Positions 53,032 to 62,549 of a DNA stretch of 64,000 nucleotides are shown here, piece by piece. The translations under genes and the position numbers were made by a program. Each line of letters begins with the position of its first letter. Within the stretch, counting starts at the first letter, position 1. The notes beneath the pieces are model-generated. The model was not told where the DNA came from, ran no database searches, and was given only the letters and a program-made list of their open reading frames with translations. This DNA is from an uncultured Rhodospirillales bacterium (GTDB lineage: Bacteria; Pseudomonadota; Alphaproteobacteria; Acetobacterales; Acetobacteraceae), in contig CAIMSN010000102.1 in NCBI GenBank assembly GCA_903844135.1, positions 1 to 64,000 of the forward strand, given 5' to 3'.

Positions 53032-54786
53032 TCAGGCCAGCAGGCGCGCCGATCTCGACTCCGGGAACCCAAGTGTCTTGCGCTGCTGATCCCAGGCGAG
53101 GGGCAGGCGGGTGTCCTGCATCAGTCGGTTGGCAGTCAGTTCAACCGGTTGCTGTCCGGTGAGTATCGCGGTGACGATGTCAGGCGCCAGAAAGGCCAGC
53201 CTTGCCAGGCGCGTGACATAGGACTTGGTCAGCGACTCTGCGACTGCCACCTCGGGTAGCGCGCTGTGCTGCAGCTTCTCCCAGACTTGCCGTGCCCTGA
53301 TGATCACACGGATCAGGTTGGCATCCAGCCGCGGCGTGAGATCCGCATCGGTCAGGAGCCGGTTCTCGAGGCCGGCGCGCTTGATCCGCGCCCCCACCGA
53401 GAGGGTAATCGTCGCGTTCTGATCATCCTCTAGGGCCTGCATGGCTGAGCCTGGCTTGAGGGTCGCCAGCTGCTCAGGACGCAGATGGAGCACGACCTGG
53501 TCAGGGTGCACAACGATCTGGGCCAGCAGATGAGTGAGGATGCGGCGCTGCTCGGGCTGCGGCAGGTCCGGCCAGTCCCGACTGAGCGCGGAGGCATGGT
53601 CGAGGACGGGTCGCATTAGGCCTCGATCGATGGCGGTCGATGCGAGTGCGTCAAACAGCAGGGCCTCGTTGCCGAGGAAATGCCTGAGGCGGTCGACAAC
53701 CGTCCGCTCGAGATCGGTTGCGGGAATCCGCTTACCTTGCGTCGCCGCCTCTCGTCGGCCGCTGATCAGTGCGCTCGACACATAGTAGCGGTAGCGTCTG
53801 CTGCCCTTGACCGCGTGGGTTGGGGTGAGCCGATGGCCGGCCTCGTCATACAGGAGCCCGGCCAGGAGGCTTGGATGCTGGGCTCGGGCTGCAGTGCCCA
53901 GCTGCGCGCGTTTCTCAGACAATCGCTGCTGCACCGCCTCCCACAGATCCGGCGCGACGATCGCTTGATGCTCGCCTGGATAGATCGCCTGCTTGTGTGC
54001 GATTTCGCCCCGGTAGAGCCGATTCTGCAGCAAGGTGTAGAGGGCACCGCGGCCGAGCGGCCCGCCCCCTGGTCTGGCGGATGACCCGGGTCGGTGTTTG
54101 CTGCTTGTGCCATCGGCCTGCAGCACGGCTTGCAGGTCGAGGACGGTCCCGACCTCCAGGTAGCGCCGGAAGATATGCCGTACGGTCTCGGCCTCGGGCG
54201 CATTGATCACCAGTTTGCGGTCGACGACGTCATAGCCAAGCGGGATGCTCCCCCCCATCCACATGCCTTTACGCTTGGAGGCGGCGATCTTGTCTCGAAT
54301 GCGCTCGCCGGTGACCTCGCGCTCGAACTGGGCGAATGAGAGCAGCATGTTCAGCGTTAGCCGGCCCATGCTGGTGGTGGTGTTGAACTGCTGGGTGACG
54401 GAGACGAAGCTGACGTCCTGCGCGTCAAAGACGTCGACGATCTTGGCGAAATCTCCCAGGGATCGGGTCAGTCGGTCGACCTTGTAGACGACGACCAGAT
54501 CGACCTTTCCGGCGGCGATATCGGCAAGCAGCCTTTGCAGGGCGGGGCGTTCCAACGTGCCACCGGAGATCCCGCCATCGTCGTAGAAGGCCGGGAGCGC
54601 CGTCCAGCCCTCGTGACGTTGGCTGACGATGTAGGCCTCACAGGCCTCCCGCTGCGCATCGAGGCTATTGAAGGCCTGCTCCAGACCCTCCTCGGAGGAT
54701 TTGCGGGTGTAGATCGCACAGCGCCGGACCGAAGGCGCACCCTCCCTGGCGGCGGTCGGTTTGCCCGTTGGCCGGGACTTGCGCAT
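53032..54786 (-). CDS. Large serine recombinase
   Basis: 584-aa site-specific recombinase. Resolvase domain with catalytic Ser30 in YTRKSSEEG, then YKVDRLTRSLGDFAKIVDVF and SMGRLTLNMLLSFAQFEREV, plus the 'Recombinase' domain (GSIPLGYDVVDRKLVIN...). The zinc-ribbon cysteines usual in this class are missing (LAGLLYDEAGHRL... lacks CxxC). The C-terminal 200 residues are long and helical. It ends a three-gene unit with DUF2924 and DUF3489 proteins upstream, a set often found together in alphaproteobacteria. Confidence 0.92.
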   Translation of the reverse strand: MRKSRPTGKPTAAREGAPSVRRCAIYTRKSSEEGLEQAFNSLDAQREACEAYIVSQRHEGWTALPAFYDDGGISGGTLERPALQRLLADIAAGKVDLVVVYKVDRLTRSLGDFAKIVDVFDAQDVSFVSVTQQFNTTTSMGRLTLNMLLSFAQFEREVTGERIRDKIAASKRKGMWMGGSIPLGYDVVDRKLVINAPEAETVRHIFRRYLEVGTVLDLQAVLQADGTSSKHRPGSSARPGGGPLGRGALYTLLQNRLYRGEIAHKQAIYPGEHQAIVAPDLWEAVQQRLSEKRAQLGTAARAQHPSLLAGLLYDEAGHRLTPTHAVKGSRRYRYYVSSALISGRREAATQGKRIPATDLERTVVDRLRHFLGNEALLFDALASTAIDRGLMRPVLDHASALSRDWPDLPQPEQRRILTHLLAQIVVHPDQVVLHLRPEQLATLKPGSAMQALEDDQNATITLSVGARIKRAGLENRLLTDADLTPRLDANLIRVIIRARQVWEKLQHSALPEVAVAESLTKSYVTRLARLAFLAPDIVTAILTGQQPVELTANRLMQDTRLPLAWDQQRKTLGFPESRSARLLA

Positions 54787-54793
54787 GGGCGAC

Positions 54794-55231
54794 TTACCTC
54801 AGCCCGAAGAACCGTGGACCCGACCATTGCGCGCCGCTGATGGCCCGAGCGATCTGGGATAGGGACCGGTAGTGCTGACCGAGGTGTTCGAATCCGTCGT
54901 CCAGCACCCGCACGCTATGGGCCCGCCCATTCCAGTCCCGGAGCAACGTCGACCCGGGCTTGAGCTGAACCACCGGCGGTCTGCCGGCTCCGGCTCCTTT
55001 GGGTGAAGCGACGGCTCCTGCCCGTGCCGCCCCCTTGAGTTTGCGCAGCATCGCCGGAGGGAGGCCGCCGAAGCAGCTCTCCTGCAGGCGGTGAGCTAAA
55101 GCTAGCTGGAGCAGGCTTTGGCCCAGGCGAGCGGGCGGCTTGCTGCGGAAGGCTGCTCGCCATGCGTCCCGGAGCTGAGGCAGATCCATCGCGCTGATTT
55201 CCGACAGACGCGCCTCCAGGTTCGAGTCCAT
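54794..55231 (-). CDS. DUF2924 domain protein
   Basis: 145 aa. LEARLSEISAMDLPQLRDAW at the start and a C-terminal LRDWNGRAHSVRVLDDGFEH match DUF2924 proteins, which accompany serine recombinases. The C-terminal part resembles a small DNA-binding SH3-like fold (YRSLSQIARAISGAQWSGPRFF). It lies 7 bp ahead of the recombinase and probably assists or directs recombination; the exact job is unknown. Confidence 0.87.
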   Translation of the reverse strand: MDSNLEARLSEISAMDLPQLRDAWRAAFRSKPPARLGQSLLQLALAHRLQESCFGGLPPAMLRKLKGAARAGAVASPKGAGAGRPPVVQLKPGSTLLRDWNGRAHSVRVLDDGFEHLGQHYRSLSQIARAISGAQWSGPRFFGLR

Positions 55232-55237
55232 GACTCG

Positions 55238-55801
55238 TCAGCTCTGCGCTGCGCCTAGCAGCCGGTAGCTTTTGCGGCCGTTCTGCTGGTCAAGGTGGGT
55301 GGCAAAGCCGCGCTGGCGCAGGCGGGTGAGGGCGGCCCGCGCCGTGTGAGGCTGCCAGCAGGTCAGGCTTACAAGCTCTGCCAGGGTGGCACCGTCTGCC
55401 TGGGAGATAGCATCGACTACCTGACCCAGCTTGCCGGCAGGGCGAGCTACCTCCGGAGTCGTTTCCTGAGCTTGTCGGGTGTCCTGCGCGACCGGGCTGT
55501 CAGGATCGTTGGTCCGCTCGGTCCCGGTCTGGCCGACAACGGCTTGGACGCCCTGTTTCGTCAACCGCAGGGCCAGCGATCGGCCGTCAGCGTCCTGCCG
55601 CCAGGCGAGCGACGACGTCCGGGTTGTTTTCTCCTCAACCAAGCCGGCCCGTAGCAAGGATGCGAGCAGCATCTCGAGCCGCTTATCGAGTTTCAGCCCG
55701 TCTGGAAGCGGCAGCACCATTCGGCTGCGACGCTGCATTGCCGCCTGGAGGATCAGCATGCGCCGGTGCGAGAGGCGCGGGGAGTTCTGGAGCTTGTTCA
55801 T
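55238..55801 (-). CDS. DUF3489 domain protein
   Basis: 187 aa from MNKLQNSPRLSHRRMLILQA. The C-terminal winged-helix-like DUF3489 segment is KLGQVVDAISQADGATLAEL followed by TCWQPHTARAALTRLRQRG. It likely binds DNA. First gene of the cassette on this strand, with an AAGGA ribosome site; its promoter should be in 55802-56025. Confidence 0.86.
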   Translation of the reverse strand: MNKLQNSPRLSHRRMLILQAAMQRRSRMVLPLPDGLKLDKRLEMLLASLLRAGLVEEKTTRTSSLAWRQDADGRSLALRLTKQGVQAVVGQTGTERTNDPDSPVAQDTRQAQETTPEVARPAGKLGQVVDAISQADGATLAELVSLTCWQPHTARAALTRLRQRGFATHLDQQNGRKSYRLLGAAQS

Positions 55802-56025
55802 CGGCTGAGGTCCTTGTCGGCACCACACATCGTGGTGCGCCCACTGACCTAAGCCGGCGGTGTGCCGGCACTCGGGAGGTCGCTCGCTGGAGCGGCTCGC
55901 CTGAGCCCAGCAATGCTTCCGCGGACGGGGAATGCAAGTCGTTTCTGGCGACGCTGAAAAAACTGGACCCTGTGAGGGTGAGCATCGGCAGTACGCGAGG
56001 CATGTCATGCCGGCAGGAGCGGATG

Positions 56026-57765
56026 CTACGCTGCTCGTTTTAGAATTGGAGTTTCGATCGAGCTTAGAGTTCGCTGGTTGCGCGTCCCCGCAACCACCTT
56101 AACTTGCATTTTTAAAGCCGCCGCGGAAACGCTGGCGGCTTTTTGGTTTTTCCGCCGCGACGGCGCGCTGGCGCTCGTGTCCGCCAGTGCCAGGATCGAC
56201 GAAAGCTCGCCGCGCACCTCGACCCGGTAGCCGTCCGCCTCGGGATGCAGGGTGATGTGCTCGATCAGGCTGCGCACCTGCTCGCGGGCTGCGGTGGCGT
56301 CCTCACCATCCAGGGCCGTGACCAGGTCGGCGACCTTGGCGCGGTATAGCTCTGGGAGTGCCGGATGCAGCCGCGGGGCCGCCGACACGGCTGCCTCGAG
56401 CTCGGCCTCGAGCTGCAGGCGGCGCTGCTCGAAGCGCTGCAGCCGGGCGTTGACCGCGGCTGCCGGCGTGCCGTTGACCAGCGCATCCACCAGCCGCTCG
56501 ATCTGCTGGCAGACCTGCTTGAGCTCGCTCTCCTGGGCGGCGCGATCGGCGGATGCGTTGCCCTGCAGACTGTTCCACTCCGCCACGAACGCCTCGGCGA
56601 AGGCCTGGTAGAGCTCGGGGTCCATCAGGCGGGTGCGCAGCGTCTGTAGCGCCCGCTGCTCCAGCACGTCGCGGCGGATGGTGCGCAGGTTGGTGCACAC
56701 GGTCTCGCCCTTGTTGCGGGCGGTCGAGCAGCCGAAATGCAGCGCGCTGATCTTGGAAAAGCCGCCGCCGCACACCCCGCACTGCATCAACCCGGAGAAC
56801 AGGTAGCGCGGACGCTGCTTGGACCAGAACGGGCGAGGGGGCAGAGAGGCCAAAGACGCTGTGGTGTCTCCAGTCTCGGGGGTCGTGGCGCGCTGATCCA
56901 GGCCGGCCTGACGCGTGCGGGCCGCCGTCCACAACGCCTCGTCGACGATCCGCAGCTGCGGCACCTCGGTGATCACCTGCTCCTGCGCGGTGCGCGGCCG
57001 CGAGCGGCGCCGGCCGGTCTCCGGGTCCTTGGCATAGGCCAGCCGGTTCCAGCTCAGCTGGCCGACATACAGCGTGTTGTTGAGGATCCCGGTGCCGCGC
57101 CCGCGATTGCCGTTGATCGTGCTCGAGCTCCAGGCGCCGCCGCGGGGGCCGGGGATGCCAGCCGCGTTGAGATCCAATGCGATGCGCTTGGGCGATAGGC
57201 CGTCGGCATAGGCCTGGAAGATCCGGGTGACGATCGCCGCCTGGGCAGGATCGATCTCGCGCTCACCGGTGACCGGCTGGCCGTTCGCATCGATGCGGCG
57301 CACCACCTGGTAGCCATAGGCGTTGCCGCCGCCGCTATGCCCAGCCTCGACCCGGCCGCGCACGCCGCGATGCGTCTTGGCGGCCAGGTCCTTGAGGAAC
57401 AGCGCATTCATCGTGCCCTTGAGGCCGACATGCAGCTCGCTGATCTCGCCCTCGGCCAAAGTCACGATCTTGATGCCGGCGAAGTTCAGTCGCTTGTAGA
57501 GCGCTGCGATGTCCTCCTGGTCGCGCGACAGCCGGTCCAGCGCCTCGGCCAGCACGATGTCAAAGCCGCCCTCGCGGGCGTCGGCCAGCAGCGCCTGGTA
57601 GCCGGCACGCAGGCTCGACGCACCGCTGCGGGCCCGGTTCTGGAATACCTGCACCAGCTCCCACCCCTCGCGGGCAATGCGCTCCTTGCAGATCCGTAGC
57701 TGGTCCTCGATCGACGCCTCGCGCTGCTGGTCACTGCTGTAGCGCGCATAGATCACTACACGCAT
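56026..57765 (-). CDS. Second large serine recombinase
   Basis: 579-aa recombinase unrelated in detail to the first. Start MRVVIYARYSSDQQREASIE (catalytic Ser10), with GGAG 9 nt upstream of the ATG. An in-frame ATG at 57780 has no ribosome site. DIVLAEALDRLSRDQEDIA, the Recombinase domain and a zinc ribbon (MQCGVCGGGFSKI...FGCSTARNKG) are present, then a coiled coil (about 430-510). The last 40 residues cross a 9-bp hairpin and look like read-through into foreign sequence. Confidence 0.9.
   Translation of the reverse strand: MRVVIYARYSSDQQREASIEDQLRICKERIAREGWELVQVFQNRARSGASSLRAGYQALLADAREGGFDIVLAEALDRLSRDQEDIAALYKRLNFAGIKIVTLAEGEISELHVGLKGTMNALFLKDLAAKTHRGVRGRVEAGHSGGGNAYGYQVVRRIDANGQPVTGEREIDPAQAAIVTRIFQAYADGLSPKRIALDLNAAGIPGPRGGAWSSSTINGNRGRGTGILNNTLYVGQLSWNRLAYAKDPETGRRRSRPRTAQEQVITEVPQLRIVDEALWTAARTRQAGLDQRATTPETGDTTASLASLPPRPFWSKQRPRYLFSGLMQCGVCGGGFSKISALHFGCSTARNKGETVCTNLRTIRRDVLEQRALQTLRTRLMDPELYQAFAEAFVAEWNSLQGNASADRAAQESELKQVCQQIERLVDALVNGTPAAAVNARLQRFEQRRLQLEAELEAAVSAAPRLHPALPELYRAKVADLVTALDGEDATAAREQVRSLIEHITLHPEADGYRVEVRGELSSILALADTSASAPSRRKNQKAASVSAAALKMQVKVVAGTRNQRTLSSIETPILKRAA
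56114..56144 (+). terminator. Terminator-like hairpin inside the recombinase 3' coding end
   Basis: Stem AAAGCCGCC / GGCGGCTTT with an 11-nt loop, followed on the + strand by TTTTTGGTTTTT. It lies within the last codons of the reverse-strand recombinase. No + strand gene ends here, so it may be left over from a pre-insertion junction. Confidence 0.4.
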
Positions 57766-58461
57766 CACTGGGCGCTCCATCGGGGGGGGGGCGTCGTCGG
57801 GTCGGATGCACGGTCCTGTTGGCATAACCACGCGGGGAGGTGGAAATGTTTTTCCCGGGGCCGAGCTGGACGCGGCGACGGAGCAGACGCCAAGCTCATG
57901 GGCGGCGTTCCCCAACCGCGACGGCTGGCACGGAGGGGCAGTCCTGCCGTGTAGCCTTGGCCGATTGACTGGCGAGCGAGGAACAACCTCAGGTCCCGAA
58001 GCTCAGTCGGCATGGCCCCGTACGATCGGCCGGTATAGCTCTGGGCCACCTCCGCGGGATACGGGACGATGTCTGGGTTGGGCCAAAGAGGGTTGGCCGG
58101 GCACATTCCCGAAGTGTGGCGTCATGACCCTCGCGACCCAAACAGCTCGCACGCCCTGCAGGCGTTCATGCTCTCGTTTGACACCTGTAAGCCGTGAGCC
58201 GCGCGGGTGATGCTCAAATAAGCTATGACGACGTTCTGCAGTGTTAACTATGCGCCCAACCTGCGCCGTTCGGAGCCGGTCCTGCCGCTCCCGGAACCTG
58301 CCGTTTATTAATGTGGCCGCTGAACTCGCGCCGACGGCAAGCATCGCGACGTTTCTGCCATTCCTGAAGCGTTCGCGAATGACCGCTCCCGGCGAAAGCT
58401 GACGCCCAAGCTCTGGCGTGGAAAGGGCTGAACACATCTGCGCCGTACGCCAGCGCTGCAT
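57766..58461. other. 696-bp stretch without a supported gene
   Basis: Several overlapping open frames of 100-150 codons occur on both strands, but none has a ribosome site, family resemblance or protein-like codon pattern. It is more AT-rich than the core genome. It probably holds the recombinase promoter and decayed remnants. Confidence 0.45.
57782..57791. repeat. 10-base G/C homopolymer upstream of the recombinase start
   Basis: Ten consecutive Gs on the + strand (Cs on the coding strand), 17 bp before the chosen ATG (57765) and 2 bp before the alternative ATG (57780). If translation began further upstream, length change would shift the frame. Confidence 0.9.
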
Positions 58462-59373
58462 TCAAAATAGCCCCTTGCCTGCGAATGTGATCAACGCGCG
58501 TAATCCAGCCGATGGATGGCGCCCCTGAGGATAGTAGAGACACAAGCCCGGCTCCACGGGAAACCACTCTTCGAGCACGCTGACTAACCGCCCCGCAGCA
58601 ATGTCCTCCTCGACGTTCCATCGCGCCAGATAAGCATAACCCGCTCCAGCTAGCGCCGCCTGCTGGGCAAGCCCCGCATCATCCACCGTAAGCGCACCAG
58701 GGACATCGATCGCACAGCGATCATTCCCGTATGTGAACTCCCACGCGTAGATCGCGCCAGTGGCACGTCGGTACCGGATGCATGGAAGATTGATCAGGTC
58801 CCTTGGATCTCGGGGGATCTCCTGGATATCAGTCACCTTCGGCGCCGCAACCACGGCGGAGCGGAGATCAGGTCCAATCGGGACCTTTGCCATGTCGCGC
58901 GGGACTGCGCCACCGATGCGGAAGCCGGCATCGAACTCGGCCGCGACGATGTCGGTAAGCCGTGCGTCGGTGACGAGATCAATACTCATCTCAGGAAAGG
59001 CCCCGAGGAAGGCCAGCAGGATCGGTTCGAGGACCCGGCGTGCTGCGCCAAGAGCGCAAGTAAGCCTCAGCGTGCCCCGTGGTTCATCGCGGGCATCGGT
59101 AGCGTCGGTCATCGCGATATGGAGGTCCCGGAGCGCCGGTTGCGCGCGTGCAAGGAACCGCTCGCCCGCGCTTGTGAGCGCGACGCTGCGCGTTGTGCGC
59201 GCGAAGAGCTGAACACCGAGCCGACTTTCCAACGTCGCGATCGTCCTACTGAAGGCAGTCGGGGAAAGCCCGACGTCGGCGGCGGCGGCGCGAAAATTAC
59301 GGAGCTGTGCGAGAGCAGCGGCCGCTTCGACCTCGATCAGGCGGCCACCGGGGATTGTCGCGCTTTTCGGCAT
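58462..59373 (-). CDS. LysR family transcriptional regulator
   Basis: 303 aa from MPKSATIPGGRLIEVEAAAA. Winged helix with NFRAAAADVGLSPTAFSRTI followed by ATLESRLGVQLFARTTRSV, then the periplasmic-binding-like effector domain (AAEFDAGFRIGGAVPRDMAK). Divergent from the carboxymuconolactone-decarboxylase-family gene across 58 bp, the normal layout for a LysR and its target. Codon use is less GC-biased than in the core. Confidence 0.91.
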   Translation of the reverse strand: MPKSATIPGGRLIEVEAAAALAQLRNFRAAAADVGLSPTAFSRTIATLESRLGVQLFARTTRSVALTSAGERFLARAQPALRDLHIAMTDATDARDEPRGTLRLTCALGAARRVLEPILLAFLGAFPEMSIDLVTDARLTDIVAAEFDAGFRIGGAVPRDMAKVPIGPDLRSAVVAAPKVTDIQEIPRDPRDLINLPCIRYRRATGAIYAWEFTYGNDRCAIDVPGALTVDDAGLAQQAALAGAGYAYLARWNVEEDIAAGRLVSVLEEWFPVEPGLCLYYPQGRHPSAGLRALITFAGKGLF

Positions 59374-59376
59374 GTA

Positions 59377-59402
59377 GCGATGATTATTATGCGCGTTATC
59401 GC
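59377..59402. promoter_or_regulatory. Candidate LysR binding dyad GCGAT-N16-ATCGC
   Basis: In the 58-bp divergent gap, GCGAT (59377-59381) and ATCGC (59398-59402) face each other around an AT-rich centre (GATTATTAT). Suits a LysR site; not verified. Confidence 0.4.
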
Positions 59403-59431
59403 AACGCAACCGTGATCCTATCTTCCTCCCC

Positions 59432-59860
59432 ATGAGCGATGAACACCAAGGTCCCGTAGCCCGCGGCGTAGCCGTCTTCGGCGAAATGCATCCCCCGGCG
59501 CGGACAGCGGCCTTCGCGGCTGCGACTGATCCAGCGTTGCCCGGCGGCCGCATGCAGGCCCTCGCGGCCGAGTTCGTGTTCGGCCACATCTGGGGCGACA
59601 CCGAGCGGTTGGACCGCAGGTCGCGCAGCCTTGTGACACTCGGCACCCTTATCGCGCTCAGGACGGGCGAGGAGTTCGGGAACCACGTCCGCGTTGGGCT
59701 CGCCAACGGCGTTACGCCCGGGGAGATCGAGGAGGTCATCACTCACGCATCGGCGTACGTCGGTTTCCCGGCCGCGCGCGCCGCAATGGTTGTCGCCATG
59801 CGCATCTTCGAGGAGACCGCCGCCGGTGCCGAGGGCACCCCGGCAGGCCAATCCTTCTGA
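59432..59860 (+). CDS. Carboxymuconolactone decarboxylase family protein
   Basis: 142-aa all-helical protein of the CMD/AhpD superfamily. WGDTERLDRRSRSLVTLGTL and EFGNHVRVGLANGVTPGEIE followed by EVITHASAYVGFPAARAAM match the gamma-CMD group with its His pair. The CxxC of AhpD peroxidases is absent, so it is not a peroxidase. First of two genes (with an SDR) controlled by the divergent LysR. It might act on a ring-derived lactone or aldehyde. Confidence 0.88.
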   Translation: MSDEHQGPVARGVAVFGEMHPPARTAAFAAATDPALPGGRMQALAAEFVFGHIWGDTERLDRRSRSLVTLGTLIALRTGEEFGNHVRVGLANGVTPGEIEEVITHASAYVGFPAARAAMVVAMRIFEETAAGAEGTPAGQSF

Positions 59861-59883
59861 CCGTCCAAAAATGGAGTAGGACA

Positions 59884-60723
59884 ATGGCACGCATCTGGCT
59901 CATCACCGGCTGCTCGCGCGGTCTGGGGCTCGCGCTCGCGAAGGCGGTCATCACAACCGGCGACAACCTGGTCGCTACCGCGCGTAAGACGGAGGATCTC
60001 GCGGATCTTGTCGAACTGGGCGGCGATCGCGTCGCCGCGGTCTCGCTCGACGTCACTGACGAGGTGGCGGCGCAGAAGGCGGTAGCGACGGCGGTCGACC
60101 ACTTCGGTGGTCTCGACGTGGTCGTGAACAATGCTGGCTACGGCAATGTGTCGCCCGTCGAGGATACCAGCCTCGACGACTTCCGCGCGCAGATCGAAAC
60201 CAACCTGTTCGGCACGATCATCGTGACGAAGGCCGCGATTCCCTTGTTCCGCAAGCAGCGCAGCGGCCGCTTCATTCAGGTTTCGTCGATCGGTGGCCGG
60301 GCCGGCGCAACCGGACGCGCGCCCTATTCGGCGTCGAAGTTCGGCGTCGAGGGCTTTTCCGAGGTGCTCGCGACCGAGATGGCGCCACTCGGGGTAAAGG
60401 TGACGATCGTTGAGCCCGGCGGCTTCCGTACTGACTTCGCCGGCGCCTCGACCAGCATCTCTGAGGGCAATCCGGCCTATGCCGAGACCGTCGGCAAAAC
60501 CGCGGCCATGCAGCGCGATTATGACGGCAAGCAGCCCGGCGATCCGTCGCGCGCGGCCAATGCGATCATCGCCGTCGTGTCGTCCGACGACCCGCCACTT
60601 CGGCTGGTGCTGGGCAGCGACGCGTACGCGCGCGCCGAGAGAACGGACGAGGCGCGGCATGCCGAACTCCGAGCCTGGCGCGAGACGAGCGTCTCGACGG
60701 ACTTCCCGACGGCAACCATCTGA
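59884..60723 (+). CDS. SDR family oxidoreductase
   Basis: 279-aa classical short-chain dehydrogenase. NAD(P) motif TGCSRGLGLA (8-17), NNAGYGN, catalytic Ser in QVSSIGG and YSASK (Tyr/Lys), then VEPGGFRTDF. TGCSxGLG plus the length resemble the bacterial 'retinol-dehydrogenase-like' SDRs. It follows the CMD gene by 23 bp. Substrate unknown. Confidence 0.9.
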   Translation: MARIWLITGCSRGLGLALAKAVITTGDNLVATARKTEDLADLVELGGDRVAAVSLDVTDEVAAQKAVATAVDHFGGLDVVVNNAGYGNVSPVEDTSLDDFRAQIETNLFGTIIVTKAAIPLFRKQRSGRFIQVSSIGGRAGATGRAPYSASKFGVEGFSEVLATEMAPLGVKVTIVEPGGFRTDFAGASTSISEGNPAYAETVGKTAAMQRDYDGKQPGDPSRAANAIIAVVSSDDPPLRLVLGSDAYARAERTDEARHAELRAWRETSVSTDFPTATI

Positions 60724-60753
60724 CCGCTTTCCATGCGCTCGGCGATGAGCCTG

Positions 60754-61668
60754 CTAGTCGAGCTTCCAATCTGGCCGCGACAGCCGCTCGGTCAGAAACG
60801 ACGCCAGCGCGGCAACCTTCGCGCTCCGGGCTCGCGTCGTCGGCGTGACGAAGAACAGGCCGCCGAGCGCCATCGACCAGTCCGGCAGGATCGCGTGGAC
60901 GCGGCCCGATCGGATCAGATCGTAGGCGACGAACTCAGGAAGCTCACCGATCGCCTGACCCGCGAGCAGCGTCGGGATCAGCGCCTCGACGTTGGTCACC
61001 CGCAGGGGGCCGACGGGCGTGACCACGGCAGTAGCGCCGTCCCGGTGTGTGAAGCGCCAGACGTCGTTTCGCGCCCGATAGGCGTACCCGAGGCAGCGGT
61101 GAGCGGTCAGATCGTCGGGGTACTGCGGTCGGCCGTAGCGGGACAGGTAGCTCGGCGCAGCGACGACGAAGCGTCGCACCGTGGCGAGCTGCCGGGCGAC
61201 GAGCGACGAATCTTCCGGGACGGCGATCCTGAGCGCGGCGTCGAAACCGTCGCCGATCAGGTCAACGCGCTCGTCACTCAGGTGCAGGTCGACCGAGACG
61301 TCCGGATAGCGCTCGAAGAATTCCGGAAGGATCGGAGCGACCCAGCGGACCCCGAAGGACATTGGTACCGCGAGCCTGACCAGGCCGCGAGGTCGCTTCG
61401 CCGTCTCAAGTGCTGTGTGCTCGATCTCCTCGGCCTCGGAGTAGATGTGCGTCGCGCGCTCGGCGAGGCCCTGACCGAACTCGGTCAGGGCGAGCCGGCG
61501 GGAACTGCGGTTGAAGAGCCGGCCACCGAGCCGATCCTCGAGGCGGGACACCGCGCGCGACACCGTGGCGACGGACACGCCCATCGTGCGGGCGGCGCCG
61601 GCATACGAGCCCTCCTCAGCGACCTTGGCGAACATCGCCAGGCCTTCGAAATCCGGCAACTTCGACAT
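60754..61668 (-). CDS. LysR family transcriptional regulator (CrgA-like)
   Basis: 304 aa from [20 protein letters not shown], with an AGGA ribosome site 6 nt before this ATG (an in-frame ATG also exists at 61695). [23 protein letters not shown] followed by [20 protein letters not shown]. The effector domain has [20 protein letters not shown]. Divergent from the SDR-SnoaL-isomerase genes. Confidence 0.91.
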   Translation of the reverse strand: MSKLPDFEGLAMFAKVAEEGSYAGAARTMGVSVATVSRAVSRLEDRLGGRLFNRSSRRLALTEFGQGLAERATHIYSEAEEIEHTALETAKRPRGLVRLAVPMSFGVRWVAPILPEFFERYPDVSVDLHLSDERVDLIGDGFDAALRIAVPEDSSLVARQLATVRRFVVAAPSYLSRYGRPQYPDDLTAHRCLGYAYRARNDVWRFTHRDGATAVVTPVGPLRVTNVEALIPTLLAGQAIGELPEFVAYDLIRSGRVHAILPDWSMALGGLFFVTPTTRARSAKVAALASFLTERLSRPDWKLD

Positions 61669-61689
61669 CTGCAATCCTGCAACGATGGT

Positions 61690-61712
61690 TTGCATTCTCT
61701 TCTATTTTGCAA
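61690..61712. promoter_or_regulatory. Candidate LysR operator TTGCA-N13-TGCAA
   Basis: Inverted repeat TTGCA (61690-61694) / TGCAA (61708-61712) in the 90-bp divergent gap, with further TTGCA/TGCAA half-sites toward the regulator start (about 61670-61685). Repeated half-sites support a LysR site. Confidence 0.5.
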
Positions 61713-61758
61713 TGACGGCGCAAGGCTCATCTCTGTCTCACCCCACAGGAGACAGGCA

Positions 61759-62514
61759 ATGGCACGCAGGCTTGCAGACAAGATCGCCGTCATCACCGGC
61801 GGGACCACCGGCATCGGACTGGCCACCGCAAAGCGCTTCGCCGCGGAAGGCGCCCGCCTTTTCATCACCGGCCGCCGTAAGGCCGAACTCGACAAGGCCG
61901 TCGCGGAGATCGGCAGCGGGGCCACCGGCATCGTCGCGGATTCAACGGATATGGCCGACCTCAACCGCCTGTACGCGCAGGTGAAGGCGGACGCCGGGCG
62001 CATCGACGTTCTGTTCGCCAATGCCGGCGGTGGGTCGCACCTGGCGCTCGGGGCGATCACCGAGGAGCAGTTCGACGACACGTTCGGCCGCAACGTGAAG
62101 GGCGTCGTGTTCACCGTACAGAAGGCGCTGCCGCTGCTCGTCGACGGTGCGTCGGTCATTCTGACGGGCTCGACTGCGAGCATCGTCGCGATGCCGACGT
62201 TCAGCGTCTACGGCGCGTCCAAGGCTGCCGTCCGCAGCTTCGCCCGCCACTGGACGCTTGATCTCAAGGAGCGGCACATCCGCGTCAATGTCCTGAGCCC
62301 GGGGCCAACGGCGACGCCAGGCCTCGTCGGTCTCGCCGGCGACGACAAGGCGGCGCAGCTGGGTCTTCTCGACAAGCTAAGCGCGGAGGTCCCGCTCGGC
62401 CGCGTCGCCGACCCCGACGAGATCGCGGGCGCGGCGCTCTTCCTCGCCTCGCAGGATTCGAGCTTCGTCACAGGCATCGAGCTCTTCGCCGATGGCGGCT
62501 CGGCTCAGGTCTGA
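61759..62514 (+). CDS. SDR family oxidoreductase (FabG-like)
   Basis: 251-aa classical [13 protein letters not shown] motif (13-22), FANAGGGSH, catalytic Ser in [20 protein letters not shown], and the C-terminal [10 protein letters not shown]. An AGGAGA ribosome site precedes the ATG. First gene of a unit with a SnoaL-like protein and a TIM-barrel isomerase. The longer open frame upstream reads through the LysR gene and is not real. Confidence 0.92.
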   Translation: MARRLADKIAVITGGTTGIGLATAKRFAAEGARLFITGRRKAELDKAVAEIGSGATGIVADSTDMADLNRLYAQVKADAGRIDVLFANAGGGSHLALGAITEEQFDDTFGRNVKGVVFTVQKALPLLVDGASVILTGSTASIVAMPTFSVYGASKAAVRSFARHWTLDLKERHIRVNVLSPGPTATPGLVGLAGDDKAAQLGLLDKLSAEVPLGRVADPDEIAGAALFLASQDSSFVTGIELFADGGSAQV

Positions 62515-62549
62515 GCCATCGGCGAAGCGCGGGAGCAAGGAGAAAAACG

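Noticed and set aside
52749-53072. Reverse-strand 107-codon frame beside tRNA-Ser
   Set aside because: No ribosome site, overlaps the recombinase end and has Arg-rich shadow composition.
57806-58461. Open frames of 113-152 codons between recombinase and LysR
   Set aside because: Mutually overlapping on both strands, no ribosome sites and no recognisable family.
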